Below are positions 27,799 through 36,469 of a stretch of DNA of 64,000 nt, piece by piece. The stretch spans positions 62,001 to 126,000 of the forward strand of contig NZ_OY764327.1 of assembly GCF_963668385.1 (NCBI RefSeq), read 5' to 3'. The position numbers and the translations under genes were made by a program. Each line of letters begins with the position of its first letter. The first letter of the stretch is position 1. This DNA is from an uncultured Carboxylicivirga sp. GTDB taxonomy: Bacteria > Bacteroidota > Bacteroidia > Bacteroidales > Marinilabiliaceae. The notes beneath the pieces were generated by a model. The model did not search any database, was not told the origin of the DNA, and saw nothing but the letters and a program-made list of their open reading frames with translations.

Positions 27799-29712
27799 AT
27801 GAATTATTTGAAACATCTCTGTTTGGGAGGCTTTTTTGTGGGCATGTTTTTAACAAAGGCAGCAGCTCAATCGACCGACACACTGGTAGTTTTATCAGAA
27901 GTGAACATTACCGAAAACCGCTTAACCAACTTTAATGCCGGAAGTACTGTTTATCAGCCAAGCGAACAGTTAATCATTCAAAAATCAACGCTGGGGCTTG
28001 ATGAAGTATTGCAATATTTCTCGCCCATGTATATTGATGCTTACGGAACCGGTTCATCAAGTATTAATGCGCGTGGCGCAGGTAGCAACCGTACCCCTAT
28101 ACTTTGGAATGGTTTTAACCTGCAAAGCCTTGCCAATGGAGGAACCGATATTTCGACACTACCCTTGTTGTTTACCGATAATGTAAAGATGGAAATGGGT
28201 GGTAACTCTGCTCTTTTTGGAAGTGGTGCCGTTGGTGGAGTAATTTATTTAGACAACAGAGCCAACTACAATCAGGCTAAAAAATCATTTTTAACCATTA
28301 ATGGCGGAAGCTTTGGTCGCTTCAACGGAGCCTCGGGCATACAATACGGTGGCAAAAACTACAGCGGATCGTTGCGAACCTACTATCAACAAGCCGACAA
28401 CGACTTCCCGTTTACCGGAGAGTATACCTCGGGGGAAAACACAACAACAATTGACAGAGATTTACCAAATGCCAATATGCATCAGTTTGGGGTGATGTCG
28501 AACAATCATTTCAGATTTAGAAATGGTCAAAACATAAGCATTCATCTTTGGTATCAGGATGTGAATAAACAAATAGCCCCTACTATCAGAGACATGGCAA
28601 GAGGCAATACTTCGGATGCCGAACAACGCGATGAAGCCATACGTGGAGCTGCAGAATGGAAAGTTCCGTTTGAGAATGGAGCACTAACCGTTCGCTCCGG
28701 ATTATTCTCGACCGAAACCAATTATCAGGAGCCATCATCAGCAGATACTACTAAAACAACCGGATTAACATCAATTAACGAAGCTGAGATCGATCTTAAC
28801 TTTACACAATGGTTAAAATGGAACTTAGGTGTTAATTACACATACGAAAAAGCAGAGTCGAGCTCGTATGCCGACGAAAAAGGACGCAACCGTTTTGCAT
28901 CTTTCACCTCGTTTGGTATCCATAATGCCCAAACCGGCACCTTTGTTTCGCTAAACGGACGTGGTGAAAAAGCCGGCGACAGCGATTTTACCCTAACCGG
29001 CAACATTGGGCTAACACAGCAAATCATCGATGGTTTATCGGCCAAAGCAAAGGTAGGAACCAGCTACCGAATCCCAACTTTCAACGATTTATATTGGAGA
29101 AGTGGTACCCAGTTCGGTAATCCCGATCTTGAAGCTGAAACAGGTTTTAACTACGAAGCCGGATTACATTATCAGCAAAGCATTTCATCATTTGATGTGC
29201 AGTTAGAAGCAACCTGGTTTCAGAACAATTTAGAGAACTGGATTAGCTGGGGCCAGCGCGAAGACGGAACCTGGACTGTTTACAACCAGGACAAAGCCGA
29301 AATGAAAGGAATTGAATTACATGCCTTTGTAATTAAAAATTTCGATAAGGGATCGGCAGGATTTAACATTAATTATACTAACCAAAAAGCCATTGATCCT
29401 AACACAAATAACCATTTAAGATACGTACCCGAAACAAAAACAGCAGCTTCGGTATTTGGAGAATATAAAGGTTTGCGCTTATTTTACGCTCATAGTTTTG
29501 TCGACGAACGATATACATCTGCAAGTAATTCTACTCTAATGCCTAAATACAACATTGGTAATTTGTCGGTTGAAAAACGTTTTAATGGCGATGTAGAAAC
29601 TGCATTGACCTTTAAAATCAATAACATTTGGGATGAAAACTATCAAACTCGTCAGTATTACCCAATGCCGGGTCGTCAGTTTTTAATAGGCCTGCAATTG
29701 AGTTTAAATTAA
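27799..29712 (+). CDS. btuB: TonB-dependent cobalamin receptor, BtuB-like
   Basis: A 637-residue outer-membrane receptor. A signal peptide ends at AAAQS; a TonB-box-like stretch TDTLVVLSEV, a plug domain (INARGAGSNRTPILWNG, GNSALFGSGAVGGVIYLDN) and a 22-strand barrel follow. Length matches BtuB rather than the longer SusC proteins, and no carboxypeptidase-like N-terminal domain is present. A cobalamin riboswitch directly upstream and btuC, btuD, cobO and btuF downstream identify the ligand as a corrinoid. Gap to btuC is nine bases. No btuG-type surface lipoprotein is in this operon. Confidence 0.93.
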   Translation: MNYLKHLCLGGFFVGMFLTKAAAQSTDTLVVLSEVNITENRLTNFNAGSTVYQPSEQLIIQKSTLGLDEVLQYFSPMYIDAYGTGSSSINARGAGSNRTPILWNGFNLQSLANGGTDISTLPLLFTDNVKMEMGGNSALFGSGAVGGVIYLDNRANYNQAKKSFLTINGGSFGRFNGASGIQYGGKNYSGSLRTYYQQADNDFPFTGEYTSGENTTTIDRDLPNANMHQFGVMSNNHFRFRNGQNISIHLWYQDVNKQIAPTIRDMARGNTSDAEQRDEAIRGAAEWKVPFENGALTVRSGLFSTETNYQEPSSADTTKTTGLTSINEAEIDLNFTQWLKWNLGVNYTYEKAESSSYADEKGRNRFASFTSFGIHNAQTGTFVSLNGRGEKAGDSDFTLTGNIGLTQQIIDGLSAKAKVGTSYRIPTFNDLYWRSGTQFGNPDLEAETGFNYEAGLHYQQSISSFDVQLEATWFQNNLENWISWGQREDGTWTVYNQDKAEMKGIELHAFVIKNFDKGSAGFNINYTNQKAIDPNTNNHLRYVPETKTAASVFGEYKGLRLFYAHSFVDERYTSASNSTLMPKYNIGNLSVEKRFNGDVETALTFKINNIWDENYQTRQYYPMPGRQFLIGLQLSLN

Positions 29713-29721
29713 TAACAATAA

Positions 29722-30726
29722 ATGATAACATCTGCCAAATATAAATGGATAGTAGCAATAACACTTTTGGTGTTACTGCTACTTTCATTTATAGCATTGT
29801 CTATGGGGCCATCCGATATTACCTTATCGCAGATTTGGGCCAGTATTACCCAATCCGAAAGTGTTGACTATGGCATACGACAAACCTTATGGCAGCTTCG
29901 ATTACCCCGCATATTCATTGCCTTACTGGCCGGAATGGCCCTTTCGTCGGCTGGCGGAGCATTCCAATCCATCTTTCGAAATCCAATGTCCGATCCTTAT
30001 GTATTGGGTATTTCATCCGGAGCATCGGTAGGTGCAGCTATCGCTATTGTATTAGGGCTACAAGCAGGCACATTAGGCATTCCGTTTTTTGCATTTTTGG
30101 GAGCAGCATCAGCACTGGCCATTGTATATTGGTTTGCTTTCAACCTTAAACAATCGGAACAGAATACACTTTTGCTGGCCGGTATAGCCATGAGCTTAAT
30201 GCTGGGCGCAGTAGTATCGCTACTGCTGGTTATTAACCGCGAGCAAATGGAAAGCATCTACTTTTGGATGCTGGGTGGTTTTAACGCCATCAGCTGGAAA
30301 CAAATTTATATTGTATTACCCGTAGTTATTTTCTCACTTCTGATGTTATTCAAATATTCGAAAGATCTGAATTTACTTTCGATGGGTAACGAAACAGCCC
30401 AATCGCTGGGCATCAATGTAAAACAAAAAGTAGCCATCATACTGCTTATCTCGGCCTTATCGGTATCCATTATTGTATCGTATACGGGTGTGATTGGTTT
30501 TGTTGGGCTGATTGTTCCTCATATGGTACGCTTTATAGTTGGGGCTGATAACCGCAGACTCTTGCCCTTATCGGCTCTTTGGGGTGGTTTATTTTTAATT
30601 ATTGCCGATACTATGGCACGTACCATTGTGCAGCCGGGCGAGCTACCGGTAGGCAGTATCACTGCATTATTTGGTGCCCCTTATTTCTTTTTCATACTCA
30701 TAAAACGAAGCCGTCGTCATGTTTAA
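29722..30726 (+). CDS. btuC: Cobalamin ABC transporter permease, FecCD family
   Basis: A 334-residue inner-membrane permease of the FecCD family, with nine to ten helices. Family landmarks are LRLPRIFIALLAGMALSSAG near 52-71, NPMSDPYVLGISSGASVGA near 90-108, and GVIGFVGLIVPHMVRFIVG near 253-271. It forms the channel of BtuCD and passes corrinoid delivered by BtuF. The next gene overlaps its end by eight bases, implying translational coupling. FecCD proteins also carry haem and siderophores, but the riboswitch settles the assignment. Confidence 0.94.
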   Translation: MITSAKYKWIVAITLLVLLLLSFIALSMGPSDITLSQIWASITQSESVDYGIRQTLWQLRLPRIFIALLAGMALSSAGGAFQSIFRNPMSDPYVLGISSGASVGAAIAIVLGLQAGTLGIPFFAFLGAASALAIVYWFAFNLKQSEQNTLLLAGIAMSLMLGAVVSLLLVINREQMESIYFWMLGGFNAISWKQIYIVLPVVIFSLLMLFKYSKDLNLLSMGNETAQSLGINVKQKVAIILLISALSVSIIVSYTGVIGFVGLIVPHMVRFIVGADNRRLLPLSALWGGLFLIIADTMARTIVQPGELPVGSITALFGAPYFFFILIKRSRRHV

Positions 30727-31522
30727 AGTAAATAACGAACTACAAAAACAAGCGATTGTAATGGCTTTTGAAGAGTTGAGCTTTAAAGTGGGGCCTACTC
30801 CCATCCTCAACTCGGTTACACATCAATTATACAAAGGCTGCTTTTACAGTATTGCCGGATGCAACGGATCGGGTAAAACCACTTTGCTGCAAACCTTGTT
30901 GCAAATTAAAAAAGCATCTTCAGGCAAAATATTTCTACCATACGAAGTGGCCAACAATGCTCATTATTTCAGCTACGTACCTCAGAACACGCAACTCGAT
31001 TTTGATTTTACAGTTGAAGAGGTGGTGATGATGGGGCGCTATCCGTATTTCTCGGGAATTACCGGCCCCAGTAAGGAAGACAAACGAAAGGTACAGGAAG
31101 CCTTGGAACTTACCGACATTGAAAACCTGCGGCATCGTACGGTTACTACCCTGAGTGGAGGTGAGCGTCAGCGCGCTATTATTGCACGGGCTTTGGCTCA
31201 GGATACACCTATTCTGTTTTTGGACGAACCGGTTTCGCAGCTCGATATTTATCATCAGATTGAAGTATTAAAACTGCTTCGAACCATTGTGGATACTCAA
31301 AAGAAAACCATTGTTACGGTGCTTCACGATCTTAACCAGGTAAGCGAGTTTACCGATCACGTGATGGTGATGGATAAGGGACAGCTTGTGGCCAACGGCA
31401 CTCCCATTGAAGTGCTGACTCCTCAATTACTTAAATCGGTATTTAGGGTAAATGGCGAATGGGTATGCTCTCAGGATATGAAACCTCATTTGATTTTTCA
31501 TTATCATGATAAAAATAGTTGA
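30719..31522 (+). CDS. btuD: Cobalamin ABC transporter ATP-binding protein
   Basis: A 267-residue ATPase of the FecE/BtuD type that drives corrinoid import with BtuC and BtuF. Walker A is GCNGSGKTT (47-55), the Q-loop VPQNTQ is near 92, the signature is LSGGERQRAI near 147, Walker B is PILFLDEP near 165, and the switch His is in VLHDLNQ. The start at 30719 lies inside btuC; a second Met at position 15 would remove the overlap but the ABC domain begins right there, so both are possible. Confidence 0.94.
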   Translation: MFKVNNELQKQAIVMAFEELSFKVGPTPILNSVTHQLYKGCFYSIAGCNGSGKTTLLQTLLQIKKASSGKIFLPYEVANNAHYFSYVPQNTQLDFDFTVEEVVMMGRYPYFSGITGPSKEDKRKVQEALELTDIENLRHRTVTTLSGGERQRAIIARALAQDTPILFLDEPVSQLDIYHQIEVLKLLRTIVDTQKKTIVTVLHDLNQVSEFTDHVMVMDKGQLVANGTPIEVLTPQLLKSVFRVNGEWVCSQDMKPHLIFHYHDKNS

Positions 31523-31635
31523 TTAGATCGATAAACTATTAGATCATTAGACAAATAGAGCGTTAGAATATAGAAGGAATGGTTCTCGCTTTTGATTTGA
31601 CAAATAGGAACCGTTACAAAAAAGAATAACACAAA

Positions 31636-32178
31636 ATGACAAAAGGACTAACCATTGTAATTACGGGCAACGGAAAAGGAAAAACCACTTCGGCACTAGG
31701 AATGTTGCTGCGCACCCTGGGATATGATAAAAAAGCTTGTGTGATACAGTTTATGAAATCGCCCGACTCGGGTTATGGCGAAATTACCATGATGAACCGC
31801 CTTGGCGTTGAGAATTATCAGGCCGGAGCCGGTTGTACCTGGACGGTTTCGAAAGAAGATACCATCGAAACGGTTCAGTCGGCATGGGAACTGGCACAGC
31901 ACAAAGTAATGGAAAAGGGTTACGACTTTATTATATTGGATGAGATAAACATTGCTCTTTCGCTTCCCGAAAAATTTGAAGACACCATTATACCGGCCGA
32001 AGAATTAATTGCACTCATCAAGCAAATGAGAACCCAATATCCCGAGCGTCACCTGGTGTTAACCGGTCGTTACGCCTTACCCGAGATTATTGAAGTAGCC
32101 GATTTGGTATCGGAAATAAACGAAATAAAACATCCTTATAAAAGCGGCGTTCCTGCTCAGGAAGGCATCGAATTTTAA
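31636..32178 (+). CDS. cobO: Cob(I)yrinic acid a,c-diamide adenosyltransferase, CobO/BtuR type
   Basis: A 180-residue ATP:co(I)rrinoid adenosyltransferase that attaches the 5'-deoxyadenosyl group to imported corrinoids in the cytoplasm. P-loop GNGKGKTTS is at 11-19; VIQFMK at 37-42 and DFIILDEINIAL near 95-106 are typical of CobO/BtuR, as is LTGRYALPEIIEVADLVSEI near 142-161. It is somewhat shorter than E. coli BtuR because the N-terminal strand before the P-loop is minimal. It sits between btuD (gap 113) and btuF (gap 9), so uptake and adenosylation are expressed together. Confidence 0.94.
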   Translation: MTKGLTIVITGNGKGKTTSALGMLLRTLGYDKKACVIQFMKSPDSGYGEITMMNRLGVENYQAGAGCTWTVSKEDTIETVQSAWELAQHKVMEKGYDFIILDEINIALSLPEKFEDTIIPAEELIALIKQMRTQYPERHLVLTGRYALPEIIEVADLVSEINEIKHPYKSGVPAQEGIEF

Positions 32179-32187
32179 ACCGGTAAG

Positions 32188-33078
32188 ATGATGAAACTAA
32201 AATCAATTATACTGGCATTGCCCATACTATTAATGGCCTGCCACTCAAATAACAAATGTGAGGATAAAGGCATTCATTTTACAAACTCGAATGGTCAAGA
32301 GCTGAAGCTCGAAAAGGTGCCTCAACGCATTATTTCCTGCTCGCCAGCCATTACCGAAGTGATGTTTGCCCTTGGCGAGCAAAGTAAATTGGTGGGGCGC
32401 ACCAGCTACTGCTTTTACCCACCGGAGGTAAGCGAAATACAAGCCATTGGCGGATTGGTAGATCCTTCGCTTGAGATTATGATTCAGCTAAAACCCGATT
32501 TAGTGATGGCTTCAACCCATTTTAAAAAGGAAACAGCTCAGCGCATCGAGCAGCTGGGGATGCCTTTTGCCTGGTTATTAAGTCAGGAATCGGTTTCGGG
32601 TGCCGGCGACTTAATTCTAAACATTGGAACTTTGATTGGCGAAGAAGAAAAAGCCGACTCTCTGTGGCAATATATACAAACCGACATGCAGCACACCGTT
32701 GATTTGCTTCCTAAAGATCAAGAAAAACCCAGTGTGTACTATGTGGTAGGATATGGCAAAGGTGGAGACTTTACAGCCGGTGGCGATACCTTTATTTCGG
32801 AGCTAATTAACATGGCTGGTGGCAAAAACATTGCCCAGGACGTAAAAGGATGGAACTACAACCTGGAAACACTTATACAAAAGGATCCGGAGATAATACT
32901 GATTGAACCTTCGATGAAGGATGCCTTTTGCCAACACGAACATTACAAAGAATTATCGGCAGTTAAGAACAACCGGGTTTATGCTGTCGATCATCATATG
33001 ATTCAACTGAACGGGCCACGCGTAAATCAATCGCTTCGTGTGTTTGCCGAGATATTTTATCCCAATATTCAGTTCTAA
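32188..33078 (+). CDS. btuF: Cobalamin-binding lipoprotein, BtuF-like
   Basis: A 296-residue class III (helical-backbone) binding protein. The lipoprotein signal MMKLKSIILALPILLMAC ends at Cys18; the start could also be the second Met. RIISCSPAITEVMFALGEQ, IGGLVDPSLEIMIQLKPDLV and NMAGGKNIAQDVKGWN are standard for BtuF-type proteins. It delivers corrinoid from the periplasm to BtuCD. It is the last gene of the riboswitch operon and is followed by a terminator. Fusion to lipid instead of free periplasmic diffusion is common in this phylum. Confidence 0.92.
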   Translation: MMKLKSIILALPILLMACHSNNKCEDKGIHFTNSNGQELKLEKVPQRIISCSPAITEVMFALGEQSKLVGRTSYCFYPPEVSEIQAIGGLVDPSLEIMIQLKPDLVMASTHFKKETAQRIEQLGMPFAWLLSQESVSGAGDLILNIGTLIGEEEKADSLWQYIQTDMQHTVDLLPKDQEKPSVYYVVGYGKGGDFTAGGDTFISELINMAGGKNIAQDVKGWNYNLETLIQKDPEIILIEPSMKDAFCQHEHYKELSAVKNNRVYAVDHHMIQLNGPRVNQSLRVFAEIFYPNIQF

Positions 33079-33090
33079 AAAATACTATTC

Positions 33091-33134
33091 GAAAAGTCAG
33101 GAGTCTTATATTGGCCTTCTGACTTTTCTTTTTT
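33091..33134 (+). terminator. Terminator of the btu operon
   Basis: GAAAAGTCAG pairs with CTGACTTTTC across an 18-base loop and is followed by TTTTTTC. It starts 13 bases after the btuF stop. Confidence 0.85.
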
Positions 33135-33550
33135 CTCTCTTACAAAGAGTACTCCATCTCTTTCGTTATTTATACCTAATCTATTTCTATTTTTCACTTT
33201 CTATAAATAAACATTCGCTTTCTATTTGTTATTTGTAGATATCTTTTTACTATAATCTCCATCTATTACTCATTAGTTTCAAATACTATTATCATTAGAT
33301 TCATTCGTTTAGTAAATAGATCATTCATTTAAACTATCAGAGAGTTAATATTAAAAACAGATAGATAATTTATTCGTTAGATAACAACATTACAATAACA
33401 GATAGTAATTTTAATAGTTATATATCACGATTACCAAAATAGAAGAAGGTTTTAATACTCAATTTACTCCTTATAACACTAAATTGACTTAATCTTACGA
33501 TTCCAACAAGAAGTATTCTATTGCATAAGCTTAAACGAATATTTTTCCAT
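33135..33550. other. AT-rich intergenic stretch, no gene seen
   Basis: Strongly AT-rich, with many degenerate words of the kind TTAGAT and AATAGAT (also seen in the btuD-cobO gap at 31523-31600). No coding frame, promoter or hairpin stands out. Confidence 0.4.
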
Positions 33551-33770
33551 TCCTTTTTTTTGAAAAAGGAACCAAAAAACTTTCTAATTGATGAGCTTGC
33601 TGCTCGCGAATGATTAAATGAATCGAATATTATTTTGTTATTGAGGTTATAAAAACCTCACACTATCCCTCTACTCAGGGAGAGGGAATTGCAAACAACA
33701 CTTTCCATTACAATTTCCTCTTCTGTTAGGAAAGGATTGAGGTAAATTCCTGTTCAAAAAACATACTTTA
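33551..33770 (+). repeat. Intergenic repeat, copy 1
   Basis: This segment is related to 34314-34611. Shared blocks in the same order are CTTTTTT-GAAAAAGGAACCAAAAA, GCTTGCT, TGCTCGCGAATGATTAAATG with ATTATTTTGTTATTGAG, a pyrimidine-rich AACCTCAC block, and CCTGTTAGGAAAG(G/A)AATGAGGT-like sequence. Copy 1 lacks about 120 bases present in copy 2, but has a longer CTCAGGGAGAGGG portion. Non-coding. Confidence 0.7.
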
Positions 33771-33825
33771 TATACCAAACGGCAAAAAACTGTAGATTAT
33801 ATTAATAACCGGCTAAATATATATT

Positions 33826-33970
33826 CAACTTCGCTGAGGTTGATTGGTTATGTACATCACACCTATCTACAAATATTTATCTCCGATGGAGATAGTAAAA
33901 ACAACTTCGGAGAAGTTGAATGTTTATAGGAATAAAATGCCCCCAAAACAACAACAATCCCAGCGGGATT
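33826..33970. repeat. Cluster of four short palindromes
   Basis: Four separate perfect or near-perfect palindromes in 145 bases: CAACTTCGCTGAGGTTG (33826-33842), TATCTCCGATGGAGATA (33878-33894), CAACTTCGGAGAAGTTG (33902-33918) followed by AATGTTTATAG, and AATCCCAGCGGGATT (33956-33970). They resemble the REP-like phrases scattered through many Bacteroidota genomes. No transposase of the RAYT type is in the window. Confidence 0.65.
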
Positions 33971-34313
33971 GCATATTAGAGCTTCTACTCTCTTAGCTTT
34001 AATAGGCGGTGTTGTTATACCTACCTCAACAACGTAGCTTGGGCCCGACTAACAAAAGTGAAGGATAGGAAAATTTGATAAGGATCAGGCCCATCTTTAA
34101 ATTTTCCCCGCAGTGCTGTGGGTAAGCGAGTGCTGTTGGCGGCAGCTATTTTGTCAACTTTTGAACTGGCGGCAAAAAGTTGAAGTTCCAGATTCATTTC
34201 AACAGCTATAATTCACATTCTTCAGGATGACAAACTATAGAAAAGAGGAAAACATTTTCTACTGAGTTCTTTTAATTGATGACAGTAAGTACCTTAAAAA
34301 AATCATCTCTCTG

Positions 34314-34611
34314 TCCCTTTTTTAGAAAAAGGAACCAAAAATCCTTCTGATTAATGGGCTTGCTTTGCACCGTTGTCGAACTTATGGCTGCAGGTAAACC
34401 TTCTCGTACCTCGAAGCTACCATTCCGCCATGTTCGCAACTAGCCCTAACAATCAGAAATTCGAAACTCCGTTTCGAGTGGGAACATACTGCTCGCGAAT
34501 GATTAAATGAATCGGAAATTATTTTGTTATTGAGATTACAAAAACCCCACCCTACTCCTCTCCTGTTAGGAAAGAAATGAGGTGAGGTGAATTCATTTTC
34601 AAGCAACATAT
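34314..34611 (+). repeat. Intergenic repeat, copy 2
   Basis: Partner of 33551-33770. It has an extra internal piece (about 34370-34488) that includes the hairpin TTCGAAACTCCGTTTCGAG and copies no known gene. The shared blocks keep order and orientation, so the two look like diverged copies of a composite repeat. A short reading frame on the minus strand here is not coding. Confidence 0.7.
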
Positions 34612-34627
34612 TTTTTCTTCCAATCCA

Positions 34628-34726
34628 ATGCTTTCTGTCAGAGTAGCTGCAATAGTAATGGCCTTAATCTTTGTTGGTATTTTTGCCTATATCCTCATAA
34701 ATAAGAAAACACAAACTAGAAAATAG
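34628..34726 (+). CDS. Possible 32-residue single-helix membrane peptide
   Basis: ATG to TAG encodes 32 residues: a hydrophobic helix (VAAIVMALIFVGIFAYILI) with one basic residue before it and the basic tail NKKTQTRK after it. This is the shape of a small inner-membrane protein with a cytoplasmic C-terminus. It lies alone in repeat-rich DNA, with no promoter or start signal that I can recognise. It may be real or a chance frame; transcription or translation data would settle it. Confidence 0.3.
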   Translation: MLSVRVAAIVMALIFVGIFAYILINKKTQTRK

Positions 34727-34941
34727 ATAACTCATCTTCTCAAAAACAATTCACCCCTTATAGTGAACCTTATTAAAATACACCACCCATACAAAACACT
34801 TAATCAACCCATTACCATTTTTCCACTTAAATCAATCCTTACAAGCGGCTTTAAAACTCCACCTCTTAAAAACAATACTCCACCGTTTTTTTAACTTTAC
34901 TAACAATCTTTGTAATTAGGAGAAAATCTACCATCTGTGAT

Positions 34942-34969
34942 ACGCGTATTTATTGAACAACGCGTATTT
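34942..34969. promoter_or_regulatory. Tandem ACGCGTATTT repeat, candidate regulator site
   Basis: ACGCGTATTT occurs at 34942-34951 and again at 34960-34969, an exact ten-base direct repeat with an 18-base period. It lies 78 bases upstream of the GPH symporter gene, where an activator would bind. AraC-type domains, including those of HTCS proteins, bind such direct repeats. It differs from the GTTACA words near GH3, so another regulator may be involved. Confidence 0.5.
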
Positions 34970-35046
34970 GGTTTTTCATACGGAGAAAAACATGTAGAAC
35001 CTCTCCCTCACATAACAAATGAAAAACTAACATTTATAATCATTAA

Positions 35047-36468
35047 ATGAAAAATCAAAAGCTAAGTATCCTCGAAAAAATCGGATATGGATCGGGAGAC
35101 GCAGCGGTAAACGTTGTGATTTCTTCGATGTTCTTAATCATTACGTATTTCTACACCGACATTTTTGGTATTAAACCCACCGATGTGGCACTTATGTTTC
35201 TTTTAGTTAGAGGAATTGATGCCATCAGCGACCCGTTAATGGGAATTATTACCGATAAATATAAGTCGGATAAATGGGGCCGTTTCCGTCCTTATTTTTT
35301 ATACCTGTCGATTCCGTTTGGGTTGGCTGTGTTTTTCACCTTTTCAACACCCGACCTTGATTATGCAGGCAAATTGATTTATGCCTATGGTACCTATATT
35401 TTTGTTACGCTCATGTTTACTTCGGTAACCATTCCTTACATATCGTTAATTGGGGTGTTAACCAGCGATCCTAAAGAGCGATTATCGGCCAGTGGTTATC
35501 GCCTGTTCTTTGCAAAAGTGGCAGCTTTTGGTGTTTCGATCTTAGTACCAATTATGGCAAAATATGTTGGCGAAATCGATTGGTCGACATTTGCAATGGA
35601 TGGATTAAATTTTACTTACGACAAGCTTGATAAAGTAAACCTTAGAGTAGGCTACCAGGCTTCGATGGGGGTTATGGCATTTATCGGAACCATCTTATTC
35701 CTATTCTGCTTTTTCACCACTACCGAGCGCGTTGAACACGAAGTTGAAAAAACACCCTATTTCGAACAATTAAAATACTTATTTAAAAATAACCAATGGG
35801 TGCTACTTTTGGGCTCTTGCCTTTCGGGTACAACCGGATATGTAATCAGAGCCTCAGTAGCTATGTTTTACGCCAAATACTACCTGGGTGGCGACGAAAT
35901 AGTTCAATCAACCTTTATGGGAACCGGAGTTGCTGCAGCTATTTTAGCTATGCCTGCATCAACTTTAATTACCAAACGTTTTTGTAAGGTTAAATTATTC
36001 TGGATGTCGCAGTTTGCTGTGGGTGCCATTAGCGTACTAATGTTTGTTTTGGTTCAACCACAACCCGAGAGCATGATGCTTGCTTATATAATGTATTTCA
36101 TCCTTTCGTTTGTGGTAGATGTGCATGCTCCTATTTTCTGGACAGCCATTGCCGAGGCTGTTGACTATGGCCAGGCCGAAACCGGGGTTCGCGTTTCAGG
36201 ATTAGCTTTTGGTGGTATTTCATTTGCTCAAAAAGCAGGCATGGGTATTGCCGGAGCAGTGGTAGGATTGTTATTAGCCGCTTTTGGTTATGTGGCAGCT
36301 ACCGAAGATGTTCCTAATCCGGTTCAAACCGAAACTGCTTTAATGGGAATATCTCTGATGTTGACTATTATTCCGGGAGTATTTCATATTATCAATGGCT
36401 TTTTAATTAAGCGATATAAAATTACCGATCAGTATTACGAATCAATCAAAGCAAAAATTCATATTTAA
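35047..36468 (+). CDS. GPH-family sugar:cation symporter
   Basis: A 473-residue transporter with twelve membrane helices, of the glycoside-pentoside-hexuronide family (major facilitator fold). The signature regions are EKIGYGSGDAA at 11-21, DAISDPLMGIITDKY with DKWGRFRPYFLY near 59-84, and TFWTAIAEAVDYGQ-like APIFWTAIAEAVDYGQAE near 360-377. It is two bases from the GH43 gene that follows, so it most likely imports xylosides or arabinosides for that enzyme. No SusC/SusD pair is near. Cation (sodium or proton) cannot be told from sequence. Confidence 0.92.
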   Translation: MKNQKLSILEKIGYGSGDAAVNVVISSMFLIITYFYTDIFGIKPTDVALMFLLVRGIDAISDPLMGIITDKYKSDKWGRFRPYFLYLSIPFGLAVFFTFSTPDLDYAGKLIYAYGTYIFVTLMFTSVTIPYISLIGVLTSDPKERLSASGYRLFFAKVAAFGVSILVPIMAKYVGEIDWSTFAMDGLNFTYDKLDKVNLRVGYQASMGVMAFIGTILFLFCFFTTTERVEHEVEKTPYFEQLKYLFKNNQWVLLLGSCLSGTTGYVIRASVAMFYAKYYLGGDEIVQSTFMGTGVAAAILAMPASTLITKRFCKVKLFWMSQFAVGAISVLMFVLVQPQPESMMLAYIMYFILSFVVDVHAPIFWTAIAEAVDYGQAETGVRVSGLAFGGISFAQKAGMGIAGAVVGLLLAAFGYVAATEDVPNPVQTETALMGISLMLTIIPGVFHIINGFLIKRYKITDQYYESIKAKIHI

Positions 36469-36469
36469 G

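Noticed and set aside
27799-29712. SusC-type glycan importer
   Set aside because: The receptor is too short, lacks the N-terminal carboxypeptidase-like domain, has no SusD partner, and sits behind a cobalamin riboswitch.
33038-33238. 66-codon plus-strand frame overlapping btuF
   Set aside because: It overlaps the end of btuF and the operon terminator hairpin.
34382-34609. 75-codon minus-strand frame
   Set aside because: It lies within the second copy of the intergenic repeat and contains a hairpin; no homologous pattern.
33551-34611. CRISPR array
   Set aside because: The repeats are only two, long, diverged, and not separated by uniform spacers.
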